Source of the DNA: Pedobacter sp014947265
GTDB taxonomy: Bacteria; Bacteroidota; Bacteroidia; Sphingobacteriales; Sphingobacteriaceae
DNA length: 64,000 nt
Direction: 5' to 3'
Assembly: GCF_014947265.1 (NCBI RefSeq)
Contig: NZ_JADCNK010000025.1
Location: 9,730 to 73,729, forward strand
Below are positions 44,966 to 53,818 of the stretch, in pieces. The translations under genes were made by a program, and so were the position numbers. Positions within the stretch are counted from its first letter, which is position 1. The number at the start of each line of letters is the position of its first letter. The notes beneath the pieces were generated by a model, which was not told where the DNA came from, ran no database searches, and saw nothing but the letters and a program-made list of their open reading frames with translations.

Positions 44966-45598
44966 TTATTTAAACTCGATCAGGAATTCCTCTTTAGGTG
45001 AACGTACTTTTTTAAGATTTACCAACCAATCGCCGGCTTCATCCCTGTTTCCTAATGGCAATAGGGTAACACTTTTTAAGCCTTTTTTATCTAAGCCTAA
45101 AAGTTCATCTAAGGCAGGGCCGTTAAAACCTTCCATTGGCGTAGCATCAACTTTTAATACAGCTGCTTCTGCAATAGCAATACCGAAAGCAATATAAGCC
45201 TGACGGGCTGCATGGTTGAAGTTTTCTTCCGCCGTTCTGGATAAAATCATGCCTTTAAGTTGTGCTTTGTAAGCATCTGTAGTATCCAGTGGTAAGCCAC
45301 GCTCTGCATTCATTCTGTTAAAAACGGCATCTATACCTTCTTCTGTATAGTTTTCGTTTGCTGCGAAAATCAATAAGTGAGAAGAATCGATTACTTGCGA
45401 TTGGTTAAAAGCAATCGGCGCAATTTTCTCTTTTAATTCCTGGTTGGTTACCACAATTAATTTAAAAGGCTGTAAACCAGATGATGTAGGCGCCAAATGT
45501 GCTGCTGCAATAATTTTATCAACTTTTTCCTGTTCAACAGGTTGACCGTTCATTTTCTTAACGGCATAACGCCAGTTCAGTGCATCTATTAAGCTCAT
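44966..45598 (-). CDS. Nitroreductase family NAD(P)H oxidoreductase
   Basis: 210 aa, standard length for NfsB-like flavoproteins. The start MSLIDALNWRYAVKKMNG has the Arg/Lys pair that contacts FMN phosphate, and HLAPTSSGLQPFKLIVV is the second FMN-binding region. QAYIAFGIAIAEAAVL and TLLPLGNRDEAGDWL follow as typical late motifs. It would reduce nitroaromatics or quinones with NAD(P)H and FMN as a homodimer. It ends at a clear terminator and is flanked on the other side by a duplicated repeat. Confidence 0.92.
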   Translation of the reverse strand: MSLIDALNWRYAVKKMNGQPVEQEKVDKIIAAAHLAPTSSGLQPFKLIVVTNQELKEKIAPIAFNQSQVIDSSHLLIFAANENYTEEGIDAVFNRMNAERGLPLDTTDAYKAQLKGMILSRTAEENFNHAARQAYIAFGIAIAEAAVLKVDATPMEGFNGPALDELLGLDKKGLKSVTLLPLGNRDEAGDWLVNLKKVRSPKEEFLIEFK

Positions 45599-45743
45599 AT
45601 TTTTGAAGATTTTTTTTAAATTTTATGAAGCAAAGATGGAAATAAGGAACAAACCTATTGTTGATGTATGGTAAGAAAATAAAATAGCCAGTGATTTGAT
45701 CGTCATTTGCATTAAGCTTACATATTGCTTATTTTTTTCTATC

Positions 45744-46547
45744 GGTTGGTGTCTCACCGACCGAAATGGAATAATTCAGAATGACAAATTATGAAAGAGT
45801 TTAATTAAAATTAGGAAATGAATGGCTTGTGGTTCTTGGAGGTTTTCAGCCCTGCCATTCGCTATAGCTCCGATAGAAAAAATCGGAGGCTGTCGCTGCT
45901 GTCAGGTTTATGAACATGGGTTCTGCACCCTGCAACCCCTAAAATGAAATGCTGTTTTGCCCACCTAGCCCCGGTTAAAGTGTTACCCTGCAGCGACGAG
46001 GCACGAGGAAGCGAAGCGTAAAAACGAAAAACGGGAAGAAACTTCTTGTTTTGCACAGGGATTGCGCTCCAAATGAAAGATTATTAAACTACCATCGAAA
46101 GCGTGATTTTTTCCATCGCCATGGTTCGTGTCCTCACGCACCATAAGATCGTAATTAAGCTTTTATCCTATAGGTTGGCGTCTCACCGACCAAAATAGAA
46201 TTAGGAAATGAGTGGCTTGTGGTTCCTGGCAGTTTACAGCCCCGCTTTCGCTTATAGTCCTCGCTGCGCTGCGGGCTATTCCGCTCAGTCAGGTTTAGGA
46301 ACAAGTGTTCTGCATCCTGCAACCGCAGAAATGAAGTGCTGTTTTGCCCACATAGCCCCGGTTGAAGTGTTACCCTGCAGCAACGAGGCACGAGGAAGCG
46401 AAGCGTAAAAACGGAAAACGGGAAGAAACTTCTTGTTTTGCACAGAGATTGCGCTCCAAATGAAAGATTATTAAACTACCATCGAAAGCGTGATTTTTTC
46501 CATCGCCATGGTTCGTGTCTTCACGCACCATAAGATCGTAATTAAAC
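45744..46547. repeat. Large direct duplication of about 375-415 bp
   Basis: Copy 1 is about 45744-46160 and copy 2 about 46173-46547. Each starts with the hairpin GGTTGGTGTCTCACCGACC (or one-base variants). Both contain AGGAAATGA, a variable middle, CGAGGCACGAGGAAGCG and CCATCGCCATGGTTCGTGT. The main part recurs with a period of 390 bases. Copy 1 has about 39 extra bases near its start. The small frames here run through the repeat and are not accepted as genes. Confidence 0.88.
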
Positions 46548-46548
46548 C

Positions 46549-47661
46549 TTAGGGAATAAACCTCAAATCGCTGCGCACCGGAAAGTGGTCGGATAATTTA
46601 GCCTGGGTAATTTTGTAATTTAATACCTCAAGTTCTTTAGAAGTGGCAATATAATCAATCTGGAAATTAGGAAATTTGCCATTATAGGTTTTACCAAAAC
46701 CGTTGCCCTTTTTAATAAAACTATTGTTTAATCCGGCTGTAATTTGGGTAACCACGTAAGATGCCGGCGTATCGTTAAAATCGCCCGCAATAAGGTAAGG
46801 TGTTTTGCAGGTGGCCATTTCCTTTTTCATAATATCTACCTGACCGCTGCGTTTCAAAAAGGCACTTTTCAGCATTCTTAAAATCCGTTTGGATGGTTGC
46901 AGTTCGGTATTCATTTCTTTCACCTTATCCAGGTATTCGTAATCCTGTTTTTCAAAAGAAATAGATTGAAAATGCACATTGTAAACCCTTAATGTTTTTC
47001 CTTTAATGTTTAAATCGGCATAAATACTCATGTTATTGGAGAGACCTTCAACAAAAGGGATTTTACCCGAATTGTTAATCGGGAATTTAGAAAATATAGC
47101 TAAGCCGGTTGCTTCGTAATCATTTTTATTAGTAGGTACAAAGTAGTAATATTTTGTATTTAACAGTGCTTTAAGGCTGTCAACGGTATCAAAAGCACCT
47201 TTGTAACGGGTAAAAAATTCTTGAAAGCAAATAATATCAGGGTTTTGATCTTTCACCACCTGAAGCATTTTTTCTTTTACAGATTCAGTATTGTCTTCGC
47301 CGTATAGTTTAAAGCTATGCACGTTGTAAGTCATCATTCTGATGCTATTCTCTGCTTTTTCAGTGCCTCCCTCATTGCCACCAATGGCAAAGGTGGCTTT
47401 TAAAGTTTTAGCACCGAGCGCAATAATGATAATAGTTGTGATGGCAAAAATCCATTTTTTGCTTAAAAACCACCAAACGAGGAAGATAATGTTAACGAAT
47501 AAAACGAAAGGATAGGCAAGACCAAAAAAAGCAATAATGGCATGTTTTCTTGGGTCCATATTTCCGGCAAGGACCCCCAATAGTAAAGCGATTGCCAACA
47601 TAATGGCAACAGGCAAGAGGAGTTTATCCAGGAAACTATATTTCTTCTTGTTCGTGGCCAT
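46549..47661 (-). CDS. Membrane-anchored endonuclease/exonuclease/phosphatase family protein
   Basis: 370 aa. Three hydrophobic segments occupy residues about 14-85. An EEP domain follows from about residue 108: MMTYNVHSFKLYG (Asn), IICFQEFF (Glu), then IAGDFNDTP (Asp and Asn) and LSDHFPVRSD (Asp-His). All main metal and catalytic positions of the DNase I-like fold are present. The active domain probably faces the periplasm. The substrate could be nucleic acid or a phospholipid. The ATG overlaps the preceding rhomboid stop codon as TAATG, so translation is coupled. Confidence 0.88.
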   Translation of the reverse strand: MATNKKKYSFLDKLLLPVAIMLAIALLLGVLAGNMDPRKHAIIAFFGLAYPFVLFVNIIFLVWWFLSKKWIFAITTIIIIALGAKTLKATFAIGGNEGGTEKAENSIRMMTYNVHSFKLYGEDNTESVKEKMLQVVKDQNPDIICFQEFFTRYKGAFDTVDSLKALLNTKYYYFVPTNKNDYEATGLAIFSKFPINNSGKIPFVEGLSNNMSIYADLNIKGKTLRVYNVHFQSISFEKQDYEYLDKVKEMNTELQPSKRILRMLKSAFLKRSGQVDIMKKEMATCKTPYLIAGDFNDTPASYVVTQITAGLNNSFIKKGNGFGKTYNGKFPNFQIDYIATSKELEVLNYKITQAKLSDHFPVRSDLRFIP

Positions 47662-48515
47662 TAATCTTTACTTGCCTTAAATAGTTTTTCTTTTTCTACC
47701 GCTGTTAATTTATCGTACCCTGAAGTCGATATTTTGTCTAAAATGGTATCTATTTCCTGTTGAGAAACGCCACCTTTGAATTCGGGTTTTTTAACAGGTT
47801 TTTCATTCCGAACCACTTTTAATTTTGGCTTACGCTCAAAGAGCTTGCTCCAGTCCCTTCCGTTTTGCAAACTTTTAATGAAGGTAAAACCTAAAAGTGC
47901 ACCACCAATATGCGCTAAACTTCCACCTGCATTTACGGAGCCGATCGCAATAAAATCGAGCACAAAATAGATAATGGCAATCCATTTAATTTTAACCTCA
48001 CCAAAGAAAAGTAACATAATGGTGTAATTCGGTACCAGCGTTGCAGAAGCAAAAATGATAGCCATTACTGCGGCTGATGCGCCAACAATGGTTACGCCGG
48101 CCAGGCCGCTGGCATAAAGCGGGAATATATTTAATGCAGCAACGGCAAACAAACCACCAAAAAGACCACCTGCCAGGTACACAAAATGAAACTGACGGCT
48201 TTTTAAAAAATTCATGAATATATTGCCGAACCAAAATAAGCCGAGCATATTAAACAGGATGTGAAGAATCCCGTCATGAATAAACATGTAGGTAAACAGG
48301 GTATAAAAGCGCTCAGGTAGTTTCGAAATGCTGGCTGGTAAACCTAAATAATCGCTTACGAATAAATCGATAATATTACCATGGCCGCTTAGCTTGCTAA
48401 ATACGCCAACAATGGCGATCAATAAAAATAGCATTACATTAATCCCAATGTAGAAGAATAATGGATTGCCCGATTGAAAAACCTTGTATTTTAAATCTTT
48501 AAAAGTATTATTCAT
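47661..48515 (-). CDS. Rhomboid-family intramembrane serine protease (second copy)
   Basis: 284 aa from ATG 48515; a longer form would start at 48560. The six-helix core has FTYMFIHDGILHILFNMLGLFWFG (given as landmarks), the catalytic Ser in VGASAAVMAI and the His in AHIGGALLGF. A charged cytosolic tail of about 80 residues follows. The start overlaps the end of the other rhomboid gene by eight bases. Rhomboids cleave within or near transmembrane helices; targets are unknown. Two tandem paralogues suggest heteromeric or divided roles. Confidence 0.9.
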   Translation of the reverse strand: MNNTFKDLKYKVFQSGNPLFFYIGINVMLFLLIAIVGVFSKLSGHGNIIDLFVSDYLGLPASISKLPERFYTLFTYMFIHDGILHILFNMLGLFWFGNIFMNFLKSRQFHFVYLAGGLFGGLFAVAALNIFPLYASGLAGVTIVGASAAVMAIIFASATLVPNYTIMLLFFGEVKIKWIAIIYFVLDFIAIGSVNAGGSLAHIGGALLGFTFIKSLQNGRDWSKLFERKPKLKVVRNEKPVKKPEFKGGVSQQEIDTILDKISTSGYDKLTAVEKEKLFKASKD

Positions 48516-49227
48516 AGAGCGTATAAAATGTATCGTTCTTATCTTTCCATATTTTAACAAGTATAAAGCCGATTAAAGCACCACCAAGGTGAGCATAATG
48601 TGCAACAGAATCGCCTTCAAACTGGGCAACACCCAAAGATAACTCTACTAAAATATAAAATGGTATAATATATTTTGCTTTCACCGGAACCGGAATAAAC
48701 ATAATTAGTAATTCTGCATTTGGATAAAGCATGCCAAAAGCAACTAACAAGCCGAAAATTGCACCCGATGCACCAAGCATTCCACCGAAATATATTCCGA
48801 ATAGTGTTTTAACTTTGGCTGGTGAAGCATCTGTTGCATTATATAAGTCGCTCAAACTTAGTTTGTCCCCTGCTGTAAACGTTCCTAATATTTGATGAAC
48901 CTCATAAGCTTGTACAGCCCATTGTAGAAACAAAGCACCCAAACCGGTTATGAAATAAAATATTAAAAATTTTTTGGCTCCCCAACGCTGTTCCAGTATG
49001 CTTCCAAAGCTGTAAAGCGCAAACATATTGAAAAAAATATGCGCCAGGTTACCATGCATAAACATATAACTTATAGGCTGCCATAGCTCAAACTTTGGAG
49101 AATCGAAATAATATACCGCTAACAGGTCATCAAGGTGAAGGTTTGTGAGCAAGTAAGTTGCTGCAAAAAATAAGATGTTAATAATCAGTAGGTTTTTTAC
49201 TACTGGTGGAATATATATCTTGTTCAT
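48508..49227 (-). CDS. Rhomboid-family intramembrane serine protease (first copy)
   Basis: 239 aa. Landmarks are YMFMHGNLAHIFFNMFALYSFG, with the helix 2 His and Asn, the catalytic Ser in GASGAIFGL and the His in AHLGGALIGF. It has six hydrophobic segments and a short tail. It is followed by a second rhomboid gene that overlaps it by eight bases, and mutL lies 164 bases upstream on the same strand. The order mutL-rhomboid-rhomboid-EEP appears to be a fixed unit in this group; I state this from memory only. Confidence 0.93.
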   Translation of the reverse strand: MNKIYIPPVVKNLLIINILFFAATYLLTNLHLDDLLAVYYFDSPKFELWQPISYMFMHGNLAHIFFNMFALYSFGSILEQRWGAKKFLIFYFITGLGALFLQWAVQAYEVHQILGTFTAGDKLSLSDLYNATDASPAKVKTLFGIYFGGMLGASGAIFGLLVAFGMLYPNAELLIMFIPVPVKAKYIIPFYILVELSLGVAQFEGDSVAHYAHLGGALIGFILVKIWKDKNDTFYTLYE

Positions 49228-49391
49228 TTAATTTTAAAAGGGGTTAACTGGTTAATTGTTTAAACTGGTTAATCGGTTAACTGTTTTGTATTTCTCTTTG
49301 GCTTCTAGTTTTGCTATGCACTTCAATCTTCGGATTCCCAATCCCTGGTACCCGACTTTTTTTCTTTAGTCTTTCAGCTTTGGTCTTTAGT

Positions 49392-51227
49392 CTATTTCTC
49401 GAACTTCTTATCCAGCTCTGCTAAGGTAATGGTTTGGATAATCGGTTTGCCACTCACGCTAAAGTTAGGTGTTTTACAGGCGAAAAGCTCATCAATCAAC
49501 GTATTCATTTCCTCCTGGCCAAGGCTTGTTCCCGCTTTTATTGCACTGTTTTTAGCCAGGCTTCTCGCGAGGCTATCACGTTTACTTAATTTTAATTCCT
49601 GTTGCGAGTTTTTAAAGCCCTCAATCAATTGTTCAAATAATTGTGTTTCGTTAATGTTGCTGCTGCCCAGATCAACCGGAACACCCTCTACTACCAACGT
49701 ATTTTTTCCAAATTCCCGTACATCAAAGCCCAAACTTTTTATATCGTCCAGTAAACTTTTTGCCAATTCGAAATCGTTGGCATTTAGCGTAATGGTTTGT
49801 GGAAATAAACTCTGCTGCGATGCACCTTTGCGGTCATCCAGATGTACGAGAAAACGCTCATAAAGGATCCGCTCATGTGCCATTTGTTGGTCGATTACCA
49901 TTAAGCCCGACTTAATCTGCGAAACAATATAGCGGTTGTGCAATTGCATGTACTGTTTCTGCTTGGTTTCTAAAACCGTTTCATCAGCATAAATAGAGGT
50001 CTGCTCTACAACTGGCTGTTCAGTTATATCATAAAGCGAACCCCAGTTTTTTGCACTTGGTTTTGCGTCATAATTTCTTGGTGATGAGGCATAACCAGAT
50101 GTAGAACTGCTATCACTCGTAAATGGATTAAAATCAGGATTGAAATTAATGCTTGGTGGTATAATATCTTCAACCGCTTTATGGGTAATCATATTACTGA
50201 AACCGGTTTCCTGGTCGAAATCTAAAGTCGGCGAAATGTTATAACGGCCAATTGAACGTTTTACCGCAGATTTCATGATCGCGTAAATGGATTTTTCGTC
50301 CAGGTATTTAATCTCTGTTTTAGTAGGATGAACGTTTACATCAATTTTCGATGGATCGATCTCAATAAACAAAACATACAGCGGGTAGCTGTCGTCCGGT
50401 AATAAATCTTCAAAAGCAGAGCTTACCGCGTGGTTTAAATAGGGATCTTTAATGAAACGGTTATTCACAAAAAAGAACTGTTCGCCCCTGGTTTTCTTTG
50501 CAAAAGCAGGTTTACCAATATATCCTTTGAGGTTAATAATGGTCGTTTCCTCTTCAACAGGAACCAGACGTTCGTTATAATTGTTGCCAAAAAGATGGAC
50601 AATACGTTGTTTTAAATTGCCTTTTGGCAGATTAAAAATCTCGGTGCCATCGTGGTGCAGACTAAAAAATACAGCCGGGTGCGCCAATGCTACCCGTTGA
50701 AATTCATCCAGGATATGGCGCATTTCCACCGGATTACTTTTAAGGAAATTCCTTCTGGCAGGTGTATTGAAAAATAAGTTTTTAATCGAAATCTGCGTTC
50801 CTGGTGAGGTGGCAACCGGTTCCTGATTGGTTACCTGCGCACCTTCAATAGAGATACAGGTGCCAATTTCATCCTCATGTCTGCGGGTTTTCATTTCAAC
50901 CTGCGAAATTGCTGCAATAGAGGCCATGGCTTCGCCCCTGAAACCCATGGTGCGGATGGCAAATAAATCTTCGGCTTTTTTTACCTTCGAAGTGGCATGG
51001 CGTTCGAAACACATTCTGGCATCGGTAACGCTCATTCCACAGCCGTTATCTATAATCTGAATCAATGCCTTACCTGCATCTTTTATTACCAGTTGGATTT
51101 TATCCGCGCCGGCATCTATCGAATTTTCGAGCAATTCTTTTACCGCAGAAGCAGGTCGTTGAACAACTTCTCCGGCAGCAATCTGATTGGCAACAGCATC
51201 AGGCAATAAGTGAATAATATCAGTCAT
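49392..51227 (-). CDS. mutL: DNA mismatch repair protein MutL
   Basis: 611 aa. The GHKL ATPase domain has ELLENSIDAGA, IDNGCGMS and RTMGFRGEAMASIAAIS (motifs I-III). A transducer domain follows (FVNNRFIKDPYL, DVNVHPTKTEI). A low-complexity linker runs about residues 340-420. The C-terminal domain contains DQQMAHERILYE, a match to the DQHAxxExxxxE endonuclease motif with Gln for His, so nicking activity is likely. MutL couples mismatch recognition by MutS to strand nicking. The gene is the first of a minus-strand group with two rhomboids and an EEP protein. Confidence 0.97.
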   Translation of the reverse strand: MTDIIHLLPDAVANQIAAGEVVQRPASAVKELLENSIDAGADKIQLVIKDAGKALIQIIDNGCGMSVTDARMCFERHATSKVKKAEDLFAIRTMGFRGEAMASIAAISQVEMKTRRHEDEIGTCISIEGAQVTNQEPVATSPGTQISIKNLFFNTPARRNFLKSNPVEMRHILDEFQRVALAHPAVFFSLHHDGTEIFNLPKGNLKQRIVHLFGNNYNERLVPVEEETTIINLKGYIGKPAFAKKTRGEQFFFVNNRFIKDPYLNHAVSSAFEDLLPDDSYPLYVLFIEIDPSKIDVNVHPTKTEIKYLDEKSIYAIMKSAVKRSIGRYNISPTLDFDQETGFSNMITHKAVEDIIPPSINFNPDFNPFTSDSSSTSGYASSPRNYDAKPSAKNWGSLYDITEQPVVEQTSIYADETVLETKQKQYMQLHNRYIVSQIKSGLMVIDQQMAHERILYERFLVHLDDRKGASQQSLFPQTITLNANDFELAKSLLDDIKSLGFDVREFGKNTLVVEGVPVDLGSSNINETQLFEQLIEGFKNSQQELKLSKRDSLARSLAKNSAIKAGTSLGQEEMNTLIDELFACKTPNFSVSGKPIIQTITLAELDKKFEK

Positions 51228-51338
51228 GTATTAAGGCAAAGTGAATTCGCTAAATTATGCAAAATAAGCTTAAGGAACCTGATTTGTTTAAAACTCAACA
51301 TGTAAATGACTGTTGGTAAATAGGATTGAATTGCTATA

Positions 51339-52031
51339 TGTCATTCTGAACGCAGTGAAGAATCTTTGTCAGGAACAATTTGTTATTCTTGCCGGGGTTT
51401 TGTTTTTTTGAAAAGCAGGGTTCTGTGTCAATCGGTTCTGGTAGTCCTGCTGTACACTATACTTTTTGGCTCCCCTTCGACTCCGCTCAAGGTGACAGCC
51501 AAAAAGGTGCCGTTCCCATCAGGTTTATTTTACGTAGGCCTGGCGTTCTGAAAATGCGGTTGTCATCCTGAGCGGAGTCGAAGGATCTTTAAGTGATGAA
51601 AAATTGCTTTTTTAGAAATCTCTATTTCATGCTGAAAAACGAATAGCAAAAATAAATAATACGAAAGAATTAATTCTTTATGCATTTTTTTGAAAAGCAG
51701 GTTCCTGTGTCAATCGGTTCCGGTAGTCCTGCTGTACACTATACTTTTTGGCTCCCCTTCGACTCCGCTCAGGGTGACAGCCAAAAAGGTGCCGTTCCCA
51801 TCAGGTTTATTTTACGTAGGCCTGGAGTTCTGAACTACTGAAAAATTTTCCCCCAGGCTTACTGGTATTTAATTAACTCAAGATATATTCTCCGTGCTTT
51901 CTGTGCCTCCGTGGCAAAAAAAAATTATCAATAATACAGTAGCCTTAAGAAATGCTAAGAGAAAGGAAAGTGGTCTGTGGAGACACAGGCCACGGATTTG
52001 GCTGTCATTCTGAACGCAGTGAAGAATCTTT
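51339..52031. repeat. Repeat-rich gap: direct duplication of about 149 bp and dispersed elements
   Basis: The block from a T run and GAAAAGCAGG to CGTAGGCCTGGNGTTCTGAA is at about 51404-51552 and again at 51685-51833. Each has a perfect 9-bp hairpin, TTTTTGGCT/AGCCAAAAA (51463-51505 in copy 1), whose loop holds CCTTCGACTCCGCTCA. A third copy, inverted, is at about 62690-62815. CATTCTGAACGCAGTGAAGAATCTTT elements lie at 51342 and 52005. No gene is accepted in 51228-52183. Confidence 0.85.
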
Positions 52032-52183
52032 TACCGAATAAATATAGTCACTGAATTAGCCAGTAAGAATTCAACAAGTGTGCTGAACGGTTACAGATGT
52101 TTCGTGCCTCAGCATGACAATAGACATTTCTGTAAAATCGAATTTACAAAGTCAAATGCTTCCAATTTTCTATCTTTATCGAT

Positions 52184-53818
52184 ATGAAATCCATTTTATA
52201 CAGTCTTTTTCTGGTTATACTACTCACTTCCTGTACCAGGAAAGAGGCGGTTGATGTAATTGTTTATAATGCAAAAGTTTATACCGTTAACAGTAAATTT
52301 GATACGGTTGAGGCATTCGCAGTAAAAAATGGTAAAATCCTGGAACTTGGCACGAGTGATGATATCAAGTCAAAATATGCTGGCAAAGAAGAGATTAATG
52401 CCGGGGGTAAAGCTGTTTATCCAGGTTTTATAGATGCCCATGCCCATTTTTATGGCTACGGACAAAGTTTGCAAACAGCTGATTTAAGAGAAACGAAATC
52501 CTGGGATGAAGTGCTTAAGCGCTTATCTGATTTTGCCAAAACGCATCCTGATGGCTGGTTAATTGGCAATGGCTGGGATCAAAACGATTGGGACAATAAA
52601 GCTTTCCCAACAAATGAAAAGTTAACCACACTTTTTCCGGATCGCCCGGTATTTTTAAACCGGATCGATGGGCACGCAGCCATTGCCAACCAAAAAGCGT
52701 TGGATGATGCCGGAATTAAAAGTGAACAGAAATTGGTAGGTGGCGATATGCTTACCGAAAATGGAAAGCTTACTGGTGTGTTAATTGATAACGCTGTAGC
52801 CCTGGTAGAACGTAAAATCCCATCACCAGATGCTAAACTGGCTGAAAAGATATTTATCGACGCACAGAAAAACTGTTTCGCTGCTGGCTTAACCACCATT
52901 GATGATTGCGGCTTGAGTTACCTGGCTGTAGAATTCATCGAAAAACTGCAGAAAGAGAACAAACTGAAGATGAGGCTTTATGTAATGCTTTCTGATGAGC
53001 CAGATAATTATAAATATCTTTTTAGCCGCGGGCCTATTAAAACCGATCGGTTAAATGTTCGGGCTTTTAAAGTTTATGCCGATGGTGCTTTAGGTTCGCG
53101 TGGTGCCTGTCTGCTGCATCCTTACAGCGATATGCCAGACAAAACAGGTTTTTTATTAAGCGATCAGAAACATTTTGAAGAAGTAGCCAGAAAAATTGCT
53201 GCTAATCATTTCCAGATGTGTACCCATGCCATTGGCGATTCGGCCAATCGGGTAATCCTGAATATTTACAATAAAATCTTAAAAGGTAAAAATGATCAGC
53301 GCTGGCGCATCGAACACGCACAGGTAGTTAATGCTAAAGACTTTGACCTGTTCGGGAAAGCTAGTATTATCCCTTCCGTGCAACCTACACATGCCACTTC
53401 CGATATGTATTGGGCTGGGCAGCGTTTAGGTGCCGAAAGGTTAAAAAGTGCTTATGCCTACAAACAATTATTAAAACAAAATGGTTGGATTCCTTTGGGT
53501 ACCGATTTCCCGGTTGAAAACATTAATCCATTATTTACGTTTTATGCTGCAACAGTGAGAGCAGATGCAAAAGGTTTCCCGAAAGCTGGCTTTCAGATGG
53601 AAAATGCCTTAACACCCGAAGAGGCCTTACGCGGAATGACCATTTGGGCCGCCAAAGCCAATTTTGAGGAAGAAGAAAAAGGAAGTTTGGAGAAAGGGAA
53701 ATTGGCCGATTTTGTTATCCTCGATCACGATATTTTAAAATCAACACCACATAACATATTAAAAACCAAAGTCTTAAAAACCTATTTGAACGGAGAAAAA
53801 GTATATGAAGCGAAATAG
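52184..53818 (+). CDS. Amidohydrolase family lipoprotein (YtcJ-like)
   Basis: 544 aa. MKSILYSLFLVILLTSC is a lipoprotein signal with lipobox LTSC. The metal site motif HAHFYG follows FIDA near residue 85. GWDQNDWDNKAFPT, IDGHAAIAN, CTHAIGD (His), RIEHAQV (His) and GTDFPVENI (Asp) follow in the order of YtcJ-type metal-dependent hydrolases. It would hydrolyse an amide or related bond at the outer membrane or in the periplasm. The last 14 bases overlap the start of the serine hydrolase gene, so the two are co-translated. Confidence 0.92.
   Translation: MKSILYSLFLVILLTSCTRKEAVDVIVYNAKVYTVNSKFDTVEAFAVKNGKILELGTSDDIKSKYAGKEEINAGGKAVYPGFIDAHAHFYGYGQSLQTADLRETKSWDEVLKRLSDFAKTHPDGWLIGNGWDQNDWDNKAFPTNEKLTTLFPDRPVFLNRIDGHAAIANQKALDDAGIKSEQKLVGGDMLTENGKLTGVLIDNAVALVERKIPSPDAKLAEKIFIDAQKNCFAAGLTTIDDCGLSYLAVEFIEKLQKENKLKMRLYVMLSDEPDNYKYLFSRGPIKTDRLNVRAFKVYADGALGSRGACLLHPYSDMPDKTGFLLSDQKHFEEVARKIAANHFQMCTHAIGDSANRVILNIYNKILKGKNDQRWRIEHAQVVNAKDFDLFGKASIIPSVQPTHATSDMYWAGQRLGAERLKSAYAYKQLLKQNGWIPLGTDFPVENINPLFTFYAATVRADAKGFPKAGFQMENALTPEEALRGMTIWAAKANFEEEEKGSLEKGKLADFVILDHDILKSTPHNILKTKVLKTYLNGEKVYEAK

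Noticed and set aside
46155..46408. Open frames of 66-78 codons in the duplicated block
   Set aside because: The equivalent frame is not preserved in the first copy, so the sequence is not under coding constraint.
51366..51571. Two short open frames near mutL
   Set aside because: They read through the mobile-looking repeat and have no start context.
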